Origin: Mycoemilia scoparia
Taxonomy: Eukaryota; Kickxellomycota; Kickxellomycetes; Kickxellales; Kickxellaceae
DNA length: 64,000 nt
Direction: 5' to 3'
Assembly: GCA_027575805.1 (NCBI GenBank)
Contig: JANBPU010000073.1
Location: 1 to 64,000, forward strand
Shown piece by piece: positions 1-13,075 of this stretch; position 1 is the first letter of the stretch, and each line of letters starts with the position of its first letter. A program made the position numbers and the translations under genes. The notes beneath the pieces were generated by a model. It had not been told where the DNA came from. It did not search any database and saw only the letters and a program-made list of their open reading frames with translations.

Positions 1-395
1 CTGGCCACCCAGTACAAGGCCACAAAGTTTGTCAAAATAATCTCTGTCGAATGTATCCACAACTACCCAGACAGAAATCTGCCAACCCTGCTCATATACA
101 AGAATGGCGACTTGTCTACCCAGCTAACACGGATTGATTCATTAGGCGGTCTCAAAACCAGAAAGAAGGGTACTGTTTCTATCATTTATGTGTTGCTCAC
201 TATATTGATCACGAACTTTGATGCTGAAAAGGATACTGTGGTTTGCTTTTTGCTTTAGATCTTGAAAAATATCTGGAAAAGGTAGGCGCCATCGACCCAG
301 AGGCGAAATCTCGGTTGGACTTGGACGATGGAAGTGATGAGGATGATCAGAATGATGGAAAGAGAAGACTTTTCGATTTGAGTTATAGTGGATAA
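1..395 (+). CDS. PLP2: Phosducin-like protein, C-terminal part (5' truncated by window edge)
   Basis: Phosducin-like proteins are cytosolic co-chaperones of the CCT/TRiC chaperonin, assisting folding of actin, tubulin and other clients. The visible part is the C-terminal half of the thioredoxin-fold domain. It includes a stretch reading TKFVKIISVECIHNYPDRNL followed by PTLLIYKNGDL, which is the hallmark of the PDCL3/Plp2 subgroup. Exon 1 runs from the window edge to 169. An intron (170-258, GTACTG...CTTTAG) follows, and exon 2 runs 259-395. The two join in frame (102 codons) and end in an acidic tail with RRLFDLSYSG before TAA. The acidic tail and SYSG-like end also fit the subgroup. The N-terminal helical part lies outside the window. 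Assignment to Plp2 rather than another phosducin-like paralogue is from remembered motif similarity. Confidence 0.88.
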
Positions 396-726
396 CAGGC
401 GCTACTTTTAGAATACTTTTGGACACAGTATCATTTAAGATGAATATTCTTACCAATTCTAAATATAATTCCTTGCTTTCTACACGCATGTATGTCCAAA
501 CGGGTTTCTCATATTGCTGTTCGACACTAAACCATAACTCAGATGTTTTTTCGATAAAAGCAATATTATAAAATGTATGACATAGGAGATCCGAGTCATC
601 ATGGTTTGTGACTATTTAAACACCACCTTCTAACACTTTACTCTACCTTCGGCTATCTGGATAACTAGATATTTATCTTTTATTTTACCACAAAATAGCT
701 TGTGAGCACTCACATAAATATAGACC
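396..726. other. Intergenic, tandem genes
   Basis: AT-rich spacer between the phosducin-like gene and the hydrolase gene, both on the plus strand. It should hold the 3' end of the first and the promoter/leader of the second. No repeat or other feature was recognised. Confidence 0.5.
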
Positions 727-1728
727 ATGAGTCATTCTACAACATCGATAACTGAATATATAGATGAGACATATGTCACTGGGTCACCAAACCCTCGCCA
801 TAAAGTTGACATATATGTTCCCAAACACAGGAGCTCTAACTTACCTCTGGTTGTTTATGTTCACGGAGGATCATGGCGATCGGGTGACAAGTCCGAATAC
901 GGAGGAATGGCGAAGAAGCTTATACAGATCAGTTTAGTTGAAGCGAGTTCTGCAAATAATGACCAGCTCCCATTTGCTGTTGCTGTTATCAACTACACTC
1001 TGAGCATTAAGGAAGATCCCAGTATTATTCACCCAGCACATCTTGACGACTGTGTCAAAGCAATCGACTATCTAATAGACAACTCGTCCAAATATGGATA
1101 TGATGGTACAAATGTCCATTTAGTTGGTCATTCTGCTGGCGCGCACTTAACTGGTTTATTGGCACTGAATCCTCCTTCACACTGGGAACTGAGAGGTAGC
1201 AATTCTGTGAATGGAAATCATATTCGCAGTGTATCAGGCGTTAGCGGAATATATGATATTCCGGCTTTGCTGAAGAGATGGCCATCTTATCTGGATTTCA
1301 TTGATATGGGATTTGGCAAGGATAAGTCACTGTGGAGAGTTGGATCGCCTCAATATCATCCCTTGGTCTCCAAGACAACTGCCAAACAATCCAGGGATAG
1401 CGATACAAGTATCCCGCTGGAGCTGCAACTTTGTGACAACGGTGTACCACAGCCTGCTACTCTGACTGAATCAGAGATAGAGGCTCTGTCCAAAAAGCTC
1501 AAACATCAATTAACCAAACCTCTCATTCATTTAAGATACTTGGTCATTCACAGCGTCGAAGATCAGCTGGTTGATTTAGACCAAAGCCAGCGTTATGCTC
1601 AGCACCTGCAGCAACAAGGGCTTTCAAAAGTTGAATTCCAATATGGCAAGTGGGAAGATCATTTTGAGCAGCTTCAAAATGATAAGTTCCTTACTAATGT
1701 TGTCCATTTTATAAACCAAGGCAATTAG
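727..1728 (+). CDS. Alpha/beta hydrolase, kynurenine formamidase / carboxylesterase-like
   Basis: A 333-residue intronless enzyme of the alpha/beta-hydrolase fold. The oxyanion-hole motif HGGSW lies at residues 46-50 and the nucleophile elbow GHSAGAH at 134-140 (Ser136). A late Asp-containing strand (VIHSVEDQLVDLDQ) and a His near the C-terminus (WEDHFEQL) supply a plausible Asp and His of the triad. HGGxW plus GHSAGAH is shared by fungal kynurenine formamidase (Bna7, hydrolysis of N-formylkynurenine in tryptophan-to-NAD synthesis) and by BD-FAE carboxylesterases and isoprenylcysteine methylesterases. The sequence alone does not settle the substrate. There is no signal peptide or membrane segment. 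The first ATG after a stop-rich leader was chosen as start. Confidence 0.85.
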   Translation: MSHSTTSITEYIDETYVTGSPNPRHKVDIYVPKHRSSNLPLVVYVHGGSWRSGDKSEYGGMAKKLIQISLVEASSANNDQLPFAVAVINYTLSIKEDPSIIHPAHLDDCVKAIDYLIDNSSKYGYDGTNVHLVGHSAGAHLTGLLALNPPSHWELRGSNSVNGNHIRSVSGVSGIYDIPALLKRWPSYLDFIDMGFGKDKSLWRVGSPQYHPLVSKTTAKQSRDSDTSIPLELQLCDNGVPQPATLTESEIEALSKKLKHQLTKPLIHLRYLVIHSVEDQLVDLDQSQRYAQHLQQQGLSKVEFQYGKWEDHFEQLQNDKFLTNVVHFINQGN

Positions 1729-2016
1729 GCTGTTTATTTGGTAGCCAAGCATTGAAAGATACGCAGATCTGACCATCCAGTGGTATCATCATTTTATCTT
1801 ATGTGTATATGTTTTGAATAAAATTACCAACATGATCATAATTTAATTGTATACATGAATCTATATTGTTTGTGAACATTGAGCTTTGAACTTTGTGATG
1901 ATTGTAAAGGTAGCCTATTTCTCCTACATTTTAATTGAGTTCTACTTTAACACATTTTATAATAACTTTCACTCGACAAGGAGCAATTACCGAACTTTAA
2001 TTAAAGCTAGCCCACA

Positions 2017-3853
2017 ATGACATCTAAATACGCCAATTTGCCAGACATTGTAAGCTGCACCTTTAGTTGTTTAAATGAGCACAATATATATTAGCAATTG
2101 AATACATAGCTGCTGAACCTCCTTTTGGCTAACGAGTTGACTATGTATTAAAGGCAACAGACCAACCAGATGTCTACGAAACACCTGATCTTATTGAAAA
2201 CAACGAAACAGTCACACAGGTAAGAATGTCATTTACTTTTCTGCAACAACAATTGCTAGTATTCTTAAACATTAGCCAGAATGCTACTTTTATTTCTACT
2301 GACAAGCGCCAATATTGCTTTTTAATAATACTAATAAATAGAACACAGATCTAACAAGCTTCGATCCAAATGTCATAACTGATGGAATTAATACTGATGA
2401 AGCACTCGAAAGGTTTCAAAAACTATCGCACAATACTAAAGATAGCGATGGTAAGCTCTATATTTATCTCACGGGTGGCTAATAAATCGGTATACATCTA
2501 TCAATTAAAATGGCACTTATCATATGTATGCGAACTATAGAACCAAAGGATCTTATGGCCAGACACAAGCGTGCAATGATGAGCAGGTATCTTATCGAGT
2601 CGTTTGGGCCTGGCGAAAAGAATGTAGCTGAAAGCGTTATTGGCCAAAAGGATGAATCTGTCAAGGAAACTCTTGCTCGTCTCAGCTATGAAACCAGTCT
2701 GCTTTCAAAATTCATCAATGAGAAGGCAAACATGGAAATTGAGGAAGATATTAGTGATGAGAACAAAAGCACATTGTTGGGTGCTTTGAAAAAGCTCGAA
2801 AGGCAGCTGGCTAAAACTGAAGAAGCATTTAACAAGAGAAATAGCAAGGACGGTGGTGTCTTGGACGAAAATCTCTTAAAACTGCTTTCTGAGTCACCAG
2901 CTGCAAAGGCAGAGATAGAGAAACAGCTTGATAAAGAAAATAATAAAGACAAGGTTAGCAATAACCCTCTAATTTTCTTTCAGATACCACTATTAGTTAA
3001 TAATCATTGATGCTGTAATTAACCAATTGTTACTTTTCGGAAATTGTATAGGGAACTCTCGGTAAACCAAGTACCCAAAGCATCGCAAACCTCGAAGAAA
3101 GGATCACATTACTTGAGCGTATTCTTGGTGCAAAACAGTCCAACTTGCTAAATACCACAGTAAATATCACATACACATTTTTATCGCCCTATAGCCATTC
3201 CTTTTGGCCAGGAATCGAATCACATCTATAAAAGCATCAGTGTACTGTATAACCAATATCTCAATATATGGCTTTAGAGTGGTAAAGGAGTACTGGAGTC
3301 AATCGCTGATATGGAGGAGAGAGTTATCTTGATAAGCGACCCCAAATACATCGATGGCCTCTCTCGTCGAGTAAAGCAATTAACAGTCGAAATAGACAGA
3401 CTGAACGAGCTAAAGAAGAAATCTAAGGGAGCTGATTCGCCAATTGTTGGCACTGGAGACGGAAAATCTGGAAATAGCAACAGCTCAGCCCTTAACTTGG
3501 ACCAGGGAACTGTGGATAGAATAAACGACCTTTATGAGTCTGTAAATAAAATAGAAGCTGTTGTCAGACTTGCTCCAGCCCTTGCTTCTCGCTTGGAGTC
3601 ACTCGCGCAAGTTCACTCCGAGGCAGCTGTAGCTACAGAAACACTGAAGCGATGTGACGAGTCTGGTCAACGGGTTGACGAGGGCATCATTGTTCTCACT
3701 GATTTATGCCAGACTATGACCAAGAGTATCATAGAGAATTCCGAAATAATGAGGGATAATATTAAAGGGCTTGACAAAAGAATGGCGGATCTTGACAAGC
3801 GCATTTCCAAGCTCACCTCACTGTCTGTATCATCCACATATGCATCACCATAA
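2017..3853 (+). CDS. DCTN2: Dynactin subunit 2 (dynamitin, p50)
   Basis: Dynamitin is a coiled-coil shoulder subunit of dynactin, the cofactor that lets cytoplasmic dynein bind cargo and move processively. Six exons can be joined: 2017-2049, 2154-2219, 2342-2450, 2541-2953, 3052-3159 and 3278-3853. All boundaries are GT-AG and the frame stays open for 434 residues, close to the usual family length of about 400. The N-terminus MTSKYANLPDI followed by DQPDVYETPDL is the conserved dynamitin start (KYADLPGI...PDVYET). LEERITLLERILG in exon 5 matches the central conserved coiled-coil segment. The C-terminal 190 residues are heptad-rich. An alternative ATG at 2510 lies inside intron 3 and would lose the conserved N-terminus. 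Confidence 0.92.
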
Positions 3854-5628
3854 TGGTCACAGGACCATCGGAGCTAAAAAAGCAAAGAGGTTGGATCATG
3901 TCAATGATATAAGCTATAGGCTTCTCATAATATACATTACCTGACAATTCTGCAACCTTCAGACACTATACCTATACTTTTTTTGATTTGTAAGCGGTTT
4001 TCTAATAATTTTCCATTCGTCTTACCAACATCTTTGTGCCTTAAGGATTGAGTATATAGTTTATTGGTATAGTTGTCAACATGTCTATTACTATTATTAT
4101 TATAATAATATATACATATATAAATAGTTTGTGGCTTTCCAAGTACATATTTCTTGACTATTCAAGAAACTGCAAGTCCACCGATGTGTCTTACCAAAGT
4201 CAAGGTAATCACCATCAGACGGATTTATGTACCAAAGTCGGCATGGCAAAATAATGTGGCTTGTCTGCATGGGCGGAGTCGGATCGACCTTCAAAGCCAC
4301 AAAACAAAATAAACCAAATGGCAAGAGAAAGCACTACAGCTACACTGGTAACAAAACGCTTTGCATGCGGCCGATATTTTGCATGAATTGATGCACAGGT
4401 GGCATTGAGTTTAAAATGGGTCACAAATAAAAGCTAAAAACTGCTGGCTGTAAAATGCAACAATCAACGCACCCTAGAGCGAACATTGGTCTCGCAAATG
4501 GCTGAGATAGCAAGTAGATATATCAGCTGTTTGACAAGGTCATCATATATGGCCAAGCTGAGAAGCCATGTCTTGTAAATTTAACTCTAGAAGGCAAAAC
4601 TGCCAAAGTGGCCTGCAGACTACAAGAGCAGATGAAGTTGACTAATTTGGCGATGGGCTCGTTCTGCAGAGATGGTTGCAGCCACACCTGCATTCACGCC
4701 AGCATCGCTCCCCATTCATCTGCATGATTCAGCAAAGACTTGAGCCATTCTGGCAGACGAAATTTCATATGTCTTTCGCGTAGTGGCTATGGAAAATAGG
4801 TGACACAGAAGCAAATCTAGCATTGTCATCCAAGCTAAAATCAGATGTCTAAAGGACCAGCATTTATTGAATGTCCATGCAAAAACATTGGTAAGTGTGC
4901 CCAAGCTTGTAGATTGGCACAGGCAATTTTCAGTGAAGGACAAAAGACAACAAAGCGTATGCTTGCAGGAGGCACGTTACCCAGGCATATTGGGGAAGTT
5001 AAAAGGTGGGGAGGGGGGGCAGAGAACGTGCACTATTTCGCAAGAACAGAGTGTGGACTTGCCCTAGATGGATTGTCACAATTTGCAGCTCGCAACATCG
5101 GCCAGGATGCCTGAAAATCCGATGGCCACCGGTTCTTTTCCTTGCTTTGAGTTTCTATTCAAGTGGTACTGTGGCCAGGGAGAGGGTGTGATGTGGCGGA
5201 AGAACAGGATACAGGCAAAGGTAAAGAGGACCATTGAAAAGTAGGAATGCATATCTAACAAGTAGCTGCGACTCATGAGCAAGACCAAGCCATCATCTCT
5301 CTGCAAAGAGGATTTGATCACCGTCAAATGCCACAGCAGACTCTGCAGCTGCTGTAGTAGAGCTATGCTAGGCGCCCTAATCAATACAGTTGTGCAACAC
5401 AACAGAAAGCACTGCATTGCTCTCTCATAAGGCCCAATGCATTTCATCATTCCAAATCTGTAGATCCAAATAGTTTTACCAAAATAGCTGACCTATTCAT
5501 TCGGCGGCTTGTATCTTCCTCTGTTAAAACATCTATATGGCCGTATTTAGCCTCCTGTGTATTTCAAGCTCAGCTCACCCCGTTATCCTTCTATTCCATT
5601 TATTTAATTTTTGCATTTTTTTCGTAGG
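3854..5628. other. Intergenic region upstream of the RA-PH gene
   Basis: About 1.8 kb with no gene I can support. It contains a short AT microsatellite near 4087-4125 and several overlapping short open frames on both strands that show no family motif or splice continuity. The frame at 4845-5114 has a GTAAGT-like site soon after its ATG, but no downstream exon could be joined. The pyrimidine-rich stretch ending in CGTAG just before 5629 could be the acceptor of a 5'-leader intron of the next gene. Confidence 0.4.
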
Positions 5629-8600
5629 ATGCCAGTTGACAACGGCTTTACTGACAACCAAGACGAAATCCAGAGCCTATCTTACCACCATAGTCAACAG
5701 CATAGCCACCAATCTTCCTCTGCACAAGACACAGGCCAAAGTGACAGCGCCGTCCCAGCTAGGAGAGACTCCAGCACTTCTGTCGAAAGCAAGGCCTCGC
5801 CCACGACAGTAGTCACTCGGACGCCGGGGGTATGCAACAACCAAAGCACCACTACGCTAGGAACAATACCGAATAATCGCATATCGTTTTCGTACCCATC
5901 GAAATATCAGAAGGACGCAAACAACCAGGCATTCAATGCTATGTTTCGGTCTGATTCTGATGTTAAAGAAGTGGGGTCAGGCCCCGGCGCTACAACCACG
6001 GGCGAGAGGGACATTGTATCTAGCCAGCTGCTAGACCATAGTACCAATACCACCACGAATAGCTCCCCTGTTGAAGGTGATCATTCAGAGTTCGTTTCAC
6101 AGGGCCATGACCGCCAGTATTCAGATCAGCACTTTCCTGTGCTTAATATGTCAACATCAACACTCAGCTCACACCTTGATAGCCATACCATCGACAGACA
6201 TTGCCAAGGTCGGCCTAATATGGGTAGTCGTCACCAGCAACACAACAGAGAGATGCTTATGATGTCCTATACCTCGCCGTCTGTGAGCGCATTTGGAACA
6301 CCAGCAGCGAATAACGCACAGCACCATCAACACCAGCGGCATGGGACTACCAATTCTTCAGAAACACAGCTTGAACCAACCACTCAGAAGGTCGTGCTAA
6401 ACGTCAGCTATCCTTTGAAGAAGCAATCCCTTCAAGTCACCTTTCCTTCAGGAATATCCGTGGCTCAGGCCAAAGATATTTGCATGCTGAGGTTTAATCT
6501 TTGGCAACAAGCTTTGATTCCACACCATCATCGCAGCTTGGGGCCCACTGGCACTCCAAACTACGGACTAAAGGACTCGGATGTTCCCCAATCTGCAGCT
6601 GGTCACGAGGATGAGAACATGTCCAGCAAACCATACACTGACACTCTGCCCAGCAGCCCAGATTCTGCCAAACACCACCACCAACAGCATTATTATGCAC
6701 AACGCCACCACCAATACCTACATAACACGAGCTCTGAAACCAGCTTGTTGCTAAATCACAGCCACCAAACAAACAACCATCCTTACAACACGAAGACTCG
6801 CCGTGGAAAAACATTCACTAACGACGCCACCAGTACTTCTCACGCTGCACCAAGCACGTCCACAACATTACTCGGATTCCACCAGCAGAAAGGTAGCGGC
6901 AGCGGGGGAAGTAGCGGTGGTTTCCGTCTATTTTCTAGGAAAAACCACCATTCTAGTAGCAGATCGTCCTCGTCAAAATCCTCCACCAAAAGCAAGTCCC
7001 GCTCCAATAACTTTGACATTAGGAGCACAGGCGGAAACCCTACCTCTCCTTTAGCAGTCATGGAGGAAGAGGATGAGGATGAAGCCGGGAGCTCTATCAT
7101 TGGTGATACTCGTGATTCGGTCAATAATAGACATCGCGGAGGAACAAGGTCATCGAATAGCGTAAGGAAAGATGTCAAATCGACAAAATCCGTCATCGAA
7201 ACTACATTGTCATTGCGCGAGAAATTTGCACTGTTTTGGCCTTCAGCTGTAAGTAGTAGATTCATTGTAACATACTCAGTCATCCTTTTAGTGGTTTTAA
7301 GCAATTGTCCCTTTGGCCAGTTGTTTTCGTTTTGCAATGCTTCTCCTTTCTCTCTGTTTGCTGCTCTTCATCCATCTTCCCTACCCTCATAATTGCTGCT
7401 CCGCATAGAAATGGGTGTGTAGATCTGACAGCATCAGTCATGTATGTCTAATCTGCAATGTAAATTCATGTCGTACTGCTTTCGTAATACTGTGCATCAA
7501 AGTATAGTAGCAAGAGAGGGAAAAATAGCTAGCGAGTGGTGCATCCACTGTTTCTACTCAATTTGTTTAATTGTATCTGTATGGTCCTGCAGCAATATAT
7601 ACAGCCACATTCCTTTACATGCCTTGATTAAGGATTCATACTTTGTACCAACCAACCAACCAACAAATCTCCTTTTGAACAATTCAAGTGGACCATAATA
7701 ACTCATATCTCTGCAATTGTATCAAATATAGGGACTTTGGTTGGAGCCTTCGAGGAGCCTACACTCATATTCAATTCCCCAAAATGTAAGTATCTAATAA
7801 CTTGTCACTTTCACTACCATCACCATCAGCACCCAAATTACTTGAAAAAGTGTTTCTATGGAAACCAGGCTTTGTTGGAAAATCCCAAATCTGAAGACAA
7901 TAAAGAAAATTTAACGAATAAGCACACATATCCTCAACACTGATTTTTGACAATAATATCGTCTAATTATTGTGTGTGCGTGTGGCTTATTTTTCAGTTG
8001 GCTAATTTGGCGAAATAAAGGCACGCCACAAAGTTGTTGTGGACTTTGCTACAACAAATAGTCTGTTGTGTCTCCCATGATGATATCCTCCAGATGCATT
8101 TTTTGGGAAATGCGATTCAATAGCCTATTGTGCCCCTTGATTATGTCCTTTCCAATATCTAAAGTATTTTGGTGTTGCCAATGTTATAGGAAATCATCGA
8201 ATTGCAACAAGCCAACAAATTCACACCACAGCATGTAAGTCATCCCAAAATATTTTACTCAAATTTATATAACCGAAATTTGAATATTCTTAACATCACT
8301 TATATCAATTTACTTGATTATGTTGTAGAGTAACAGCCAAAAGAATCAATATTTGGATGGATACCTACATTGGCTGCAGTCAAAGGAGGGCAGCATTTCC
8401 ACATCGTGGAAATTGCGGTGGGTTGTGATCAAGGATTGTAAACTTCGTGCATACAAAAAGAAGCCATCCAATTCGTCGTCTAACGCGTCGTCATCTCACA
8501 ACCCAGATTTTGTCATTGACCTTGCACAGTCTTTCAAGTTGGTGGACCAGAACGGATCGTGTTCAACCAGCGAGTCTATTCTATTTGCTCCCCTGATGGC

Positions 8601-10650
8601 TCTGAGCATGATGTCGGCTGGCAATGGTATGGGTGATGGTGGAAGCAATGGTGTCTTGTTTGTGATTCAATGCGGTGGTCAAACAAACATATTTAGGACA
8701 TTGAATGAAAGCGACTTTGAACCCTGGCAAACTATCCTGAGAGAAATTCAGTTGACCTTCTCGTCTATACACAATAGCGCAAAGAGCCTTTCAGATCATA
8801 GGAACTCACGCTCCAATTCTATACTTTCAAATTCCATGTCATCTTTGCAGATCAATAATAGCAAGGACATTGGCGTATCTAGAACCAACGAGGACGGTAA
8901 AGGCACAACACTGAGTCATCTAGCAATTGAAAATCGTAGTCTTGAAACCATAAACTCGTTCAGATCCACTCACTCGATATCGATGACCCATGCAGGATAT
9001 ATGCATATGAGGATTCCCAGAAAGCGTGGATTCAGTCGCCGCTATTTTGTCCTTGAGGGCCAAAGACTGTCTATTTATTATGATGAGAATGCTGATTCGG
9101 CAGGTCCAGGCGGTGCTACTAGTAGCCATATCAACAATATGGATCGCAAATCCATCTCAAATGTTTCAATGATATCTGGTCTGACATCAAGCTCGGCTAA
9201 TAGCAACACGACTACCAAGGTTCGAAAGTTACAGGCCAGTTACAACCTGACGCCGAAACATCACTGGGTTGAGCTTTGCTGGCTTGGCTCCAGATATTTG
9301 TTCAGCATTATTTCGAGCAACCCTGGTGATGCCGATGGAATTGGTCTAGCAGATTCACAAAATACAGCCAGCCTTGAAGCATCATATATTAACTTACCAT
9401 CTTCGGCAAGTGTAGCAGCGACAACAACAATAACAACAACTGCAACCTTGGGCTCGGCATCTTTGACCGACAACAACAAACTTATTTCTGGTGGTGAGGA
9501 AGGTGTAGATCCTGTTATTTCTAGTGAGATTTTGCGTTTCTTGGTTGATAAGCCTATGCGAGCTGGTGAATGGAAATCCGCGTTTGTTCATATCGCTGGA
9601 CTTTTGGTCCATGATCATTCTGAAGCTACAGATTATGATGGAATAAATGAGGGAGATGAGGATATTTTAATATATACGAAAGAAGATGAAGAGAATATTG
9701 TTGACCAGGGGAAAGCTTTGGGTATCGCTGAAGATGGAAGTACTTTCCCCGACAACACCGCCGATTCTTTTTTATCTGATTCCAAAGAAGTTGAAGAGGA
9801 GAGGCTGTTGAATAAACCCCAAGAATTACGGGACAATGGACAAGGCTATAAAACAGATAATTCGACTGATATTTCTAAAGCACACACTCAGATACTTCCA
9901 CTCGGAGCATCCAGCACCTCTACTTCGCAGGGTGGATATAGTAATGTTCAGGGTCTCCCCCCTGATGAACATAAACTAAGCACAAAGGAATGCACCAGCG
10001 TAGGGCCACATACCAGCGATACTGCTGAAGCTACTACTACCCAAAAAGAGTCTTTACCTCATAATGATGAGTCAAGTGAAGAAAATGATAGCGATGGAGA
10101 CTCATCATCCATTTCATCTAGAGAAGAAAGGTTGCGGAGAAGAAGGCGTGAAAATCAAATGACGATGAGTGAATTCATAAACCAGCAGCGCATACCCGGT
10201 AGATCACCACCGTTGGATTCGGACTCAAGTCAGTTTGGAAGATCTAACAGTACAACAAAAAATAGCAAACGGATGGGATATCACCCAATGGCTCAGAGAG
10301 CCACTAGCTCGACCATGCTCAAGTCTTCATACAACCAAATGGTTCGTAGTGAGGCCATGAATGCTTCCAAATCTGAGAAAGCGCCACCACTTCCACCAAT
10401 TGAACAGAGATGGGTTCCAATAAATATAGACAAGTATAAGCAGCAAGAGGAGACCTCATCCGGTGCAGGACAGAAGCAGTATTCTAACGAAGATATGCCA
10501 CCCTATATTAGCAATCAAACCTCATTCACTGGAAGTGGTATCGATGAAGGACATCATAGTGCAGCTTCTCCTTCAAGTCGCAAATTTTTAAAGTCTTTCA
10601 AAGACACTAAGCTGCCATGGATGAAACGAAGGGGGTCGATTCATAAATAG
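5629..10650 (+). CDS. Ras-association and double PH domain protein (MRL/Grb-like architecture)
   Basis: Probable Ras-family effector or membrane-tethered adaptor. Four exons (5629-7248, 7732-7785, 8190-8234, 8329-10650; GT-AG) join into 1,346 residues. Residues 254-300 give the first half of a ubiquitin-like RA fold (strand hairpin, then SGISVAQAKDICMLRFNL). The second half follows after a His/Ser/Asn-rich stretch: FALFWPSA at the end of exon 1, GLWLEPSRSLHSYSIPQN from exon 2, and EIIELQQA from exon 3. Exon 4 opens with a PH domain (LDGYLHWLQSKEG...WKLRWVVIKDCKLRAYKK, from about residue 582). A second PH-like module starts near 794 (GYMHMRIPRKRGFSRRYFVL). The C-terminus is disordered with a basic tail. 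The ATG at 5629 is preceded by a possible acceptor, so an upstream exon cannot be excluded. Neither RA binding to a GTPase nor PH lipid binding can be judged from sequence alone. Confidence 0.85.
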
Positions 10651-13075
10651 ATCCGAAATAACTTGTCAGACACTGTAAAGCGATGAAGTCTTCGGTAAAA
10701 CCGCAATTAAGTCTACATTGTAACAATTACTACCAAATTTCTGAATTCCTTCAAGCCCACACCAACATGCATGTATGTGTATGTGTTCCCACGGCGCTCT
10801 ATGCCAATAACATAATAACTACTGAAGTCGCCCTATAATTATATTACTATGTTGGGATATATACTTGTCTTGATAAGGGTGCATTTGCTATTCTATTACC
10901 AAAAACTACAAAAGAGTTACATTGTTGAATTTGATTTCGATGCTGTTATAATGATTTCAGCCAGATTTCTGATAATTTTATATTGGCATATACGTATCCT
11001 CCAACTATAACCTAAAACCCTCGATTGTTCTCTGTTTAAATCGAAAACATCGACTAATACTGGCAATAATCAATTATAGCCGGGGTCATTATAATTGTTT
11101 TTTATGCAAGCATTGACTTGCATTATTTAATTTCTGTTCACAACCTTTTTATTTTAGTCTAAAGTTGAAATCCAGTTTATCATTTTACCCTGTTATTTTA
11201 GGATAATATTAATACAAACGACCATAAATGTTTTATATATATATATATATTATGGGCAATTGTTTTTGAAGGGTGGCCATCTGCTAATAAATGGTGATCG
11301 CTCATTTGGCTGCAGTTGCCCACCCCTATAATCATTGACCACCAAAAGGTGCTCTTCAAAAATTGCCAGCCATATGCAGTTACACATTCTAGTCTGCCCA
11401 AAGCACAAATTTTGGGTTTAGTTATTTCACTTTATCGACATTCAAAGCAAAAGGAAGATTGCGAAATGCACGATTATTAAGGCATTCAAAAACTGAATTC
11501 TGATACTATCTTCGCCAGATGTCGATGACAATTGAATTTGATGGAAATTTTGATATGAAGCAGAGAAAAGGCCATTCATTGGATGATCTGTACTCAGAGG
11601 TCATTTTTAAAAAAGGACAACTCCTACAATGCAAATGTCGCAGAACAATTATAACCCAATTTGTTTGTAACGCATGGCATCTACAGGAATGTTATGGTTG
11701 GCTATTATAAACTGGGTAATCACCCGAGTTAGACCTCTGAATAAAAAATGCAGATTGTCAAAAATACTGGATCAACTTCATAGGCAGAGTTAACTCTGGA
11801 CTGAATATGAGAAGAGGCTGATTGGAACCATCCAGTCGACAACCTGTGATAGTTGAGAAACGTATTGGCCAGGATCAGTAGGATCAAGCTAAATTAGTCA
11901 GTATTTTAGACAAAATTACTATCGGCTAATTCCAAAATTACCCAGGTGTGCTAAAATAATGTCGGTCTATTATTGCCCTTCTAGTTGGCCAAAAGTGCAA
12001 TATAGCTTTATCACAAGAATAAAGCAGCGTGTATCTATATTTCTGCTAGTCTTCTGAAACACCCGATGTCCGGCATCTGGATTTCAGCATAGATAGAGAA
12101 GTAATGTAAAATTCAAAAAACGACAAGCCAACCAAAAATTTCAGGTATTATCCCGACTAAATTGAAATAAATTGTTGACCATAAAAAAGCTGTGGTATAA
12201 TTGGTGAATATATTACATCATTAAGTTTCTAAATTCATATATCTGATATCTTTTTTTATCGAGACGTAAAGTGGCTCCTAAAAAGATCTTGGTATAATGA
12301 ATCTCAGCTGTCCAAAGACAATCAATCAAGCTCTTAATCGAAAATACCTCATTTCTGAGACAAAGCACTGATTTGAAACAAAGAAAACAAGAGATGTACA
12401 CCTCTAGATCGCAATTCTAAAAAATTCAACGATGTCACTGATGTACGATGAATACAATATAACCAGATATATGGAAATATAAATATACCTTTAAAAACTT
12501 TATTTGTCATTTGTAGAAAACTAAAAAGATCGAAGACATCTAGATCGATTTAACAGATGCTTTGAATAGGTATCAAATGTTTTACCCACATCAAAACAAA
12601 CATTTAGGTCTCGATTCTTAATTAAGTTCACAACATTTTCACAATAAATGAACTTATTGATATAGATTTCTGTATGTCTTTAGTTTCTCATCTTTACGGT
12701 TCGGAAGTGATGCAGTATGCACGAAGGTACGAATCATACATATTTTACCTTTGCTTGGATAAGAACCAGAAATCGAGAAATATGCATATATCCTACTTCT
12801 TAATACGATGTCTGCTAATAAGTTGCTAGTCCTTAAATTTTTGGAGTATCTTCAGCATAAATTTATCCGGTATTTGGTGGGTTTGAGTATAATTATGACT
12901 AAAATCTATACACTGTCACCAACGAATTCAAAGATATAAAAGGCAAAGGAATGGAGGGCTATTGAAACATTTCAGCATTAGTTTATATGACTACTACTTG
13001 CATCACAGAAATAACAACAGCTTAATCGGCATATAAACCAAATAAATTTGGAATTCAAGCTCTCTCGATAACGAA
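10651..13075. other. Intergenic region with one family A element
   Basis: About 2.4 kb of AT-rich DNA. Apart from the repeat at 11251-11376 and an (AT)n run just before it, only short unsupported open frames are present (for example 11519-11710). No RNA gene was recognised. Confidence 0.4.
11251..11376 (+). mobile_element. MITE-like element, family A, copy A1
   Basis: Short non-coding element with terminal inverted repeats: GTTTTTGAAGGGTGG at the left end and CTCTTCAAAAATTGCC at the right. The interior matches the other family A copies (CTAATAAATGGTGATC, CATTTGGCTGCAGTTGCC, CTATAATCATTGACCACC). It inserts next to an (AT)n tract. It has no coding capacity, as expected of a miniature inverted-repeat element moved by another element's transposase. 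Confidence 0.85.

Noticed and set aside
4845..5114. Open frame with Cys-rich start (IECPCKNIGKCAQACR)
   Set aside because: Two overlapping frames are equally open, the GTAAGT site has no joinable downstream exon, and no family was recognised.
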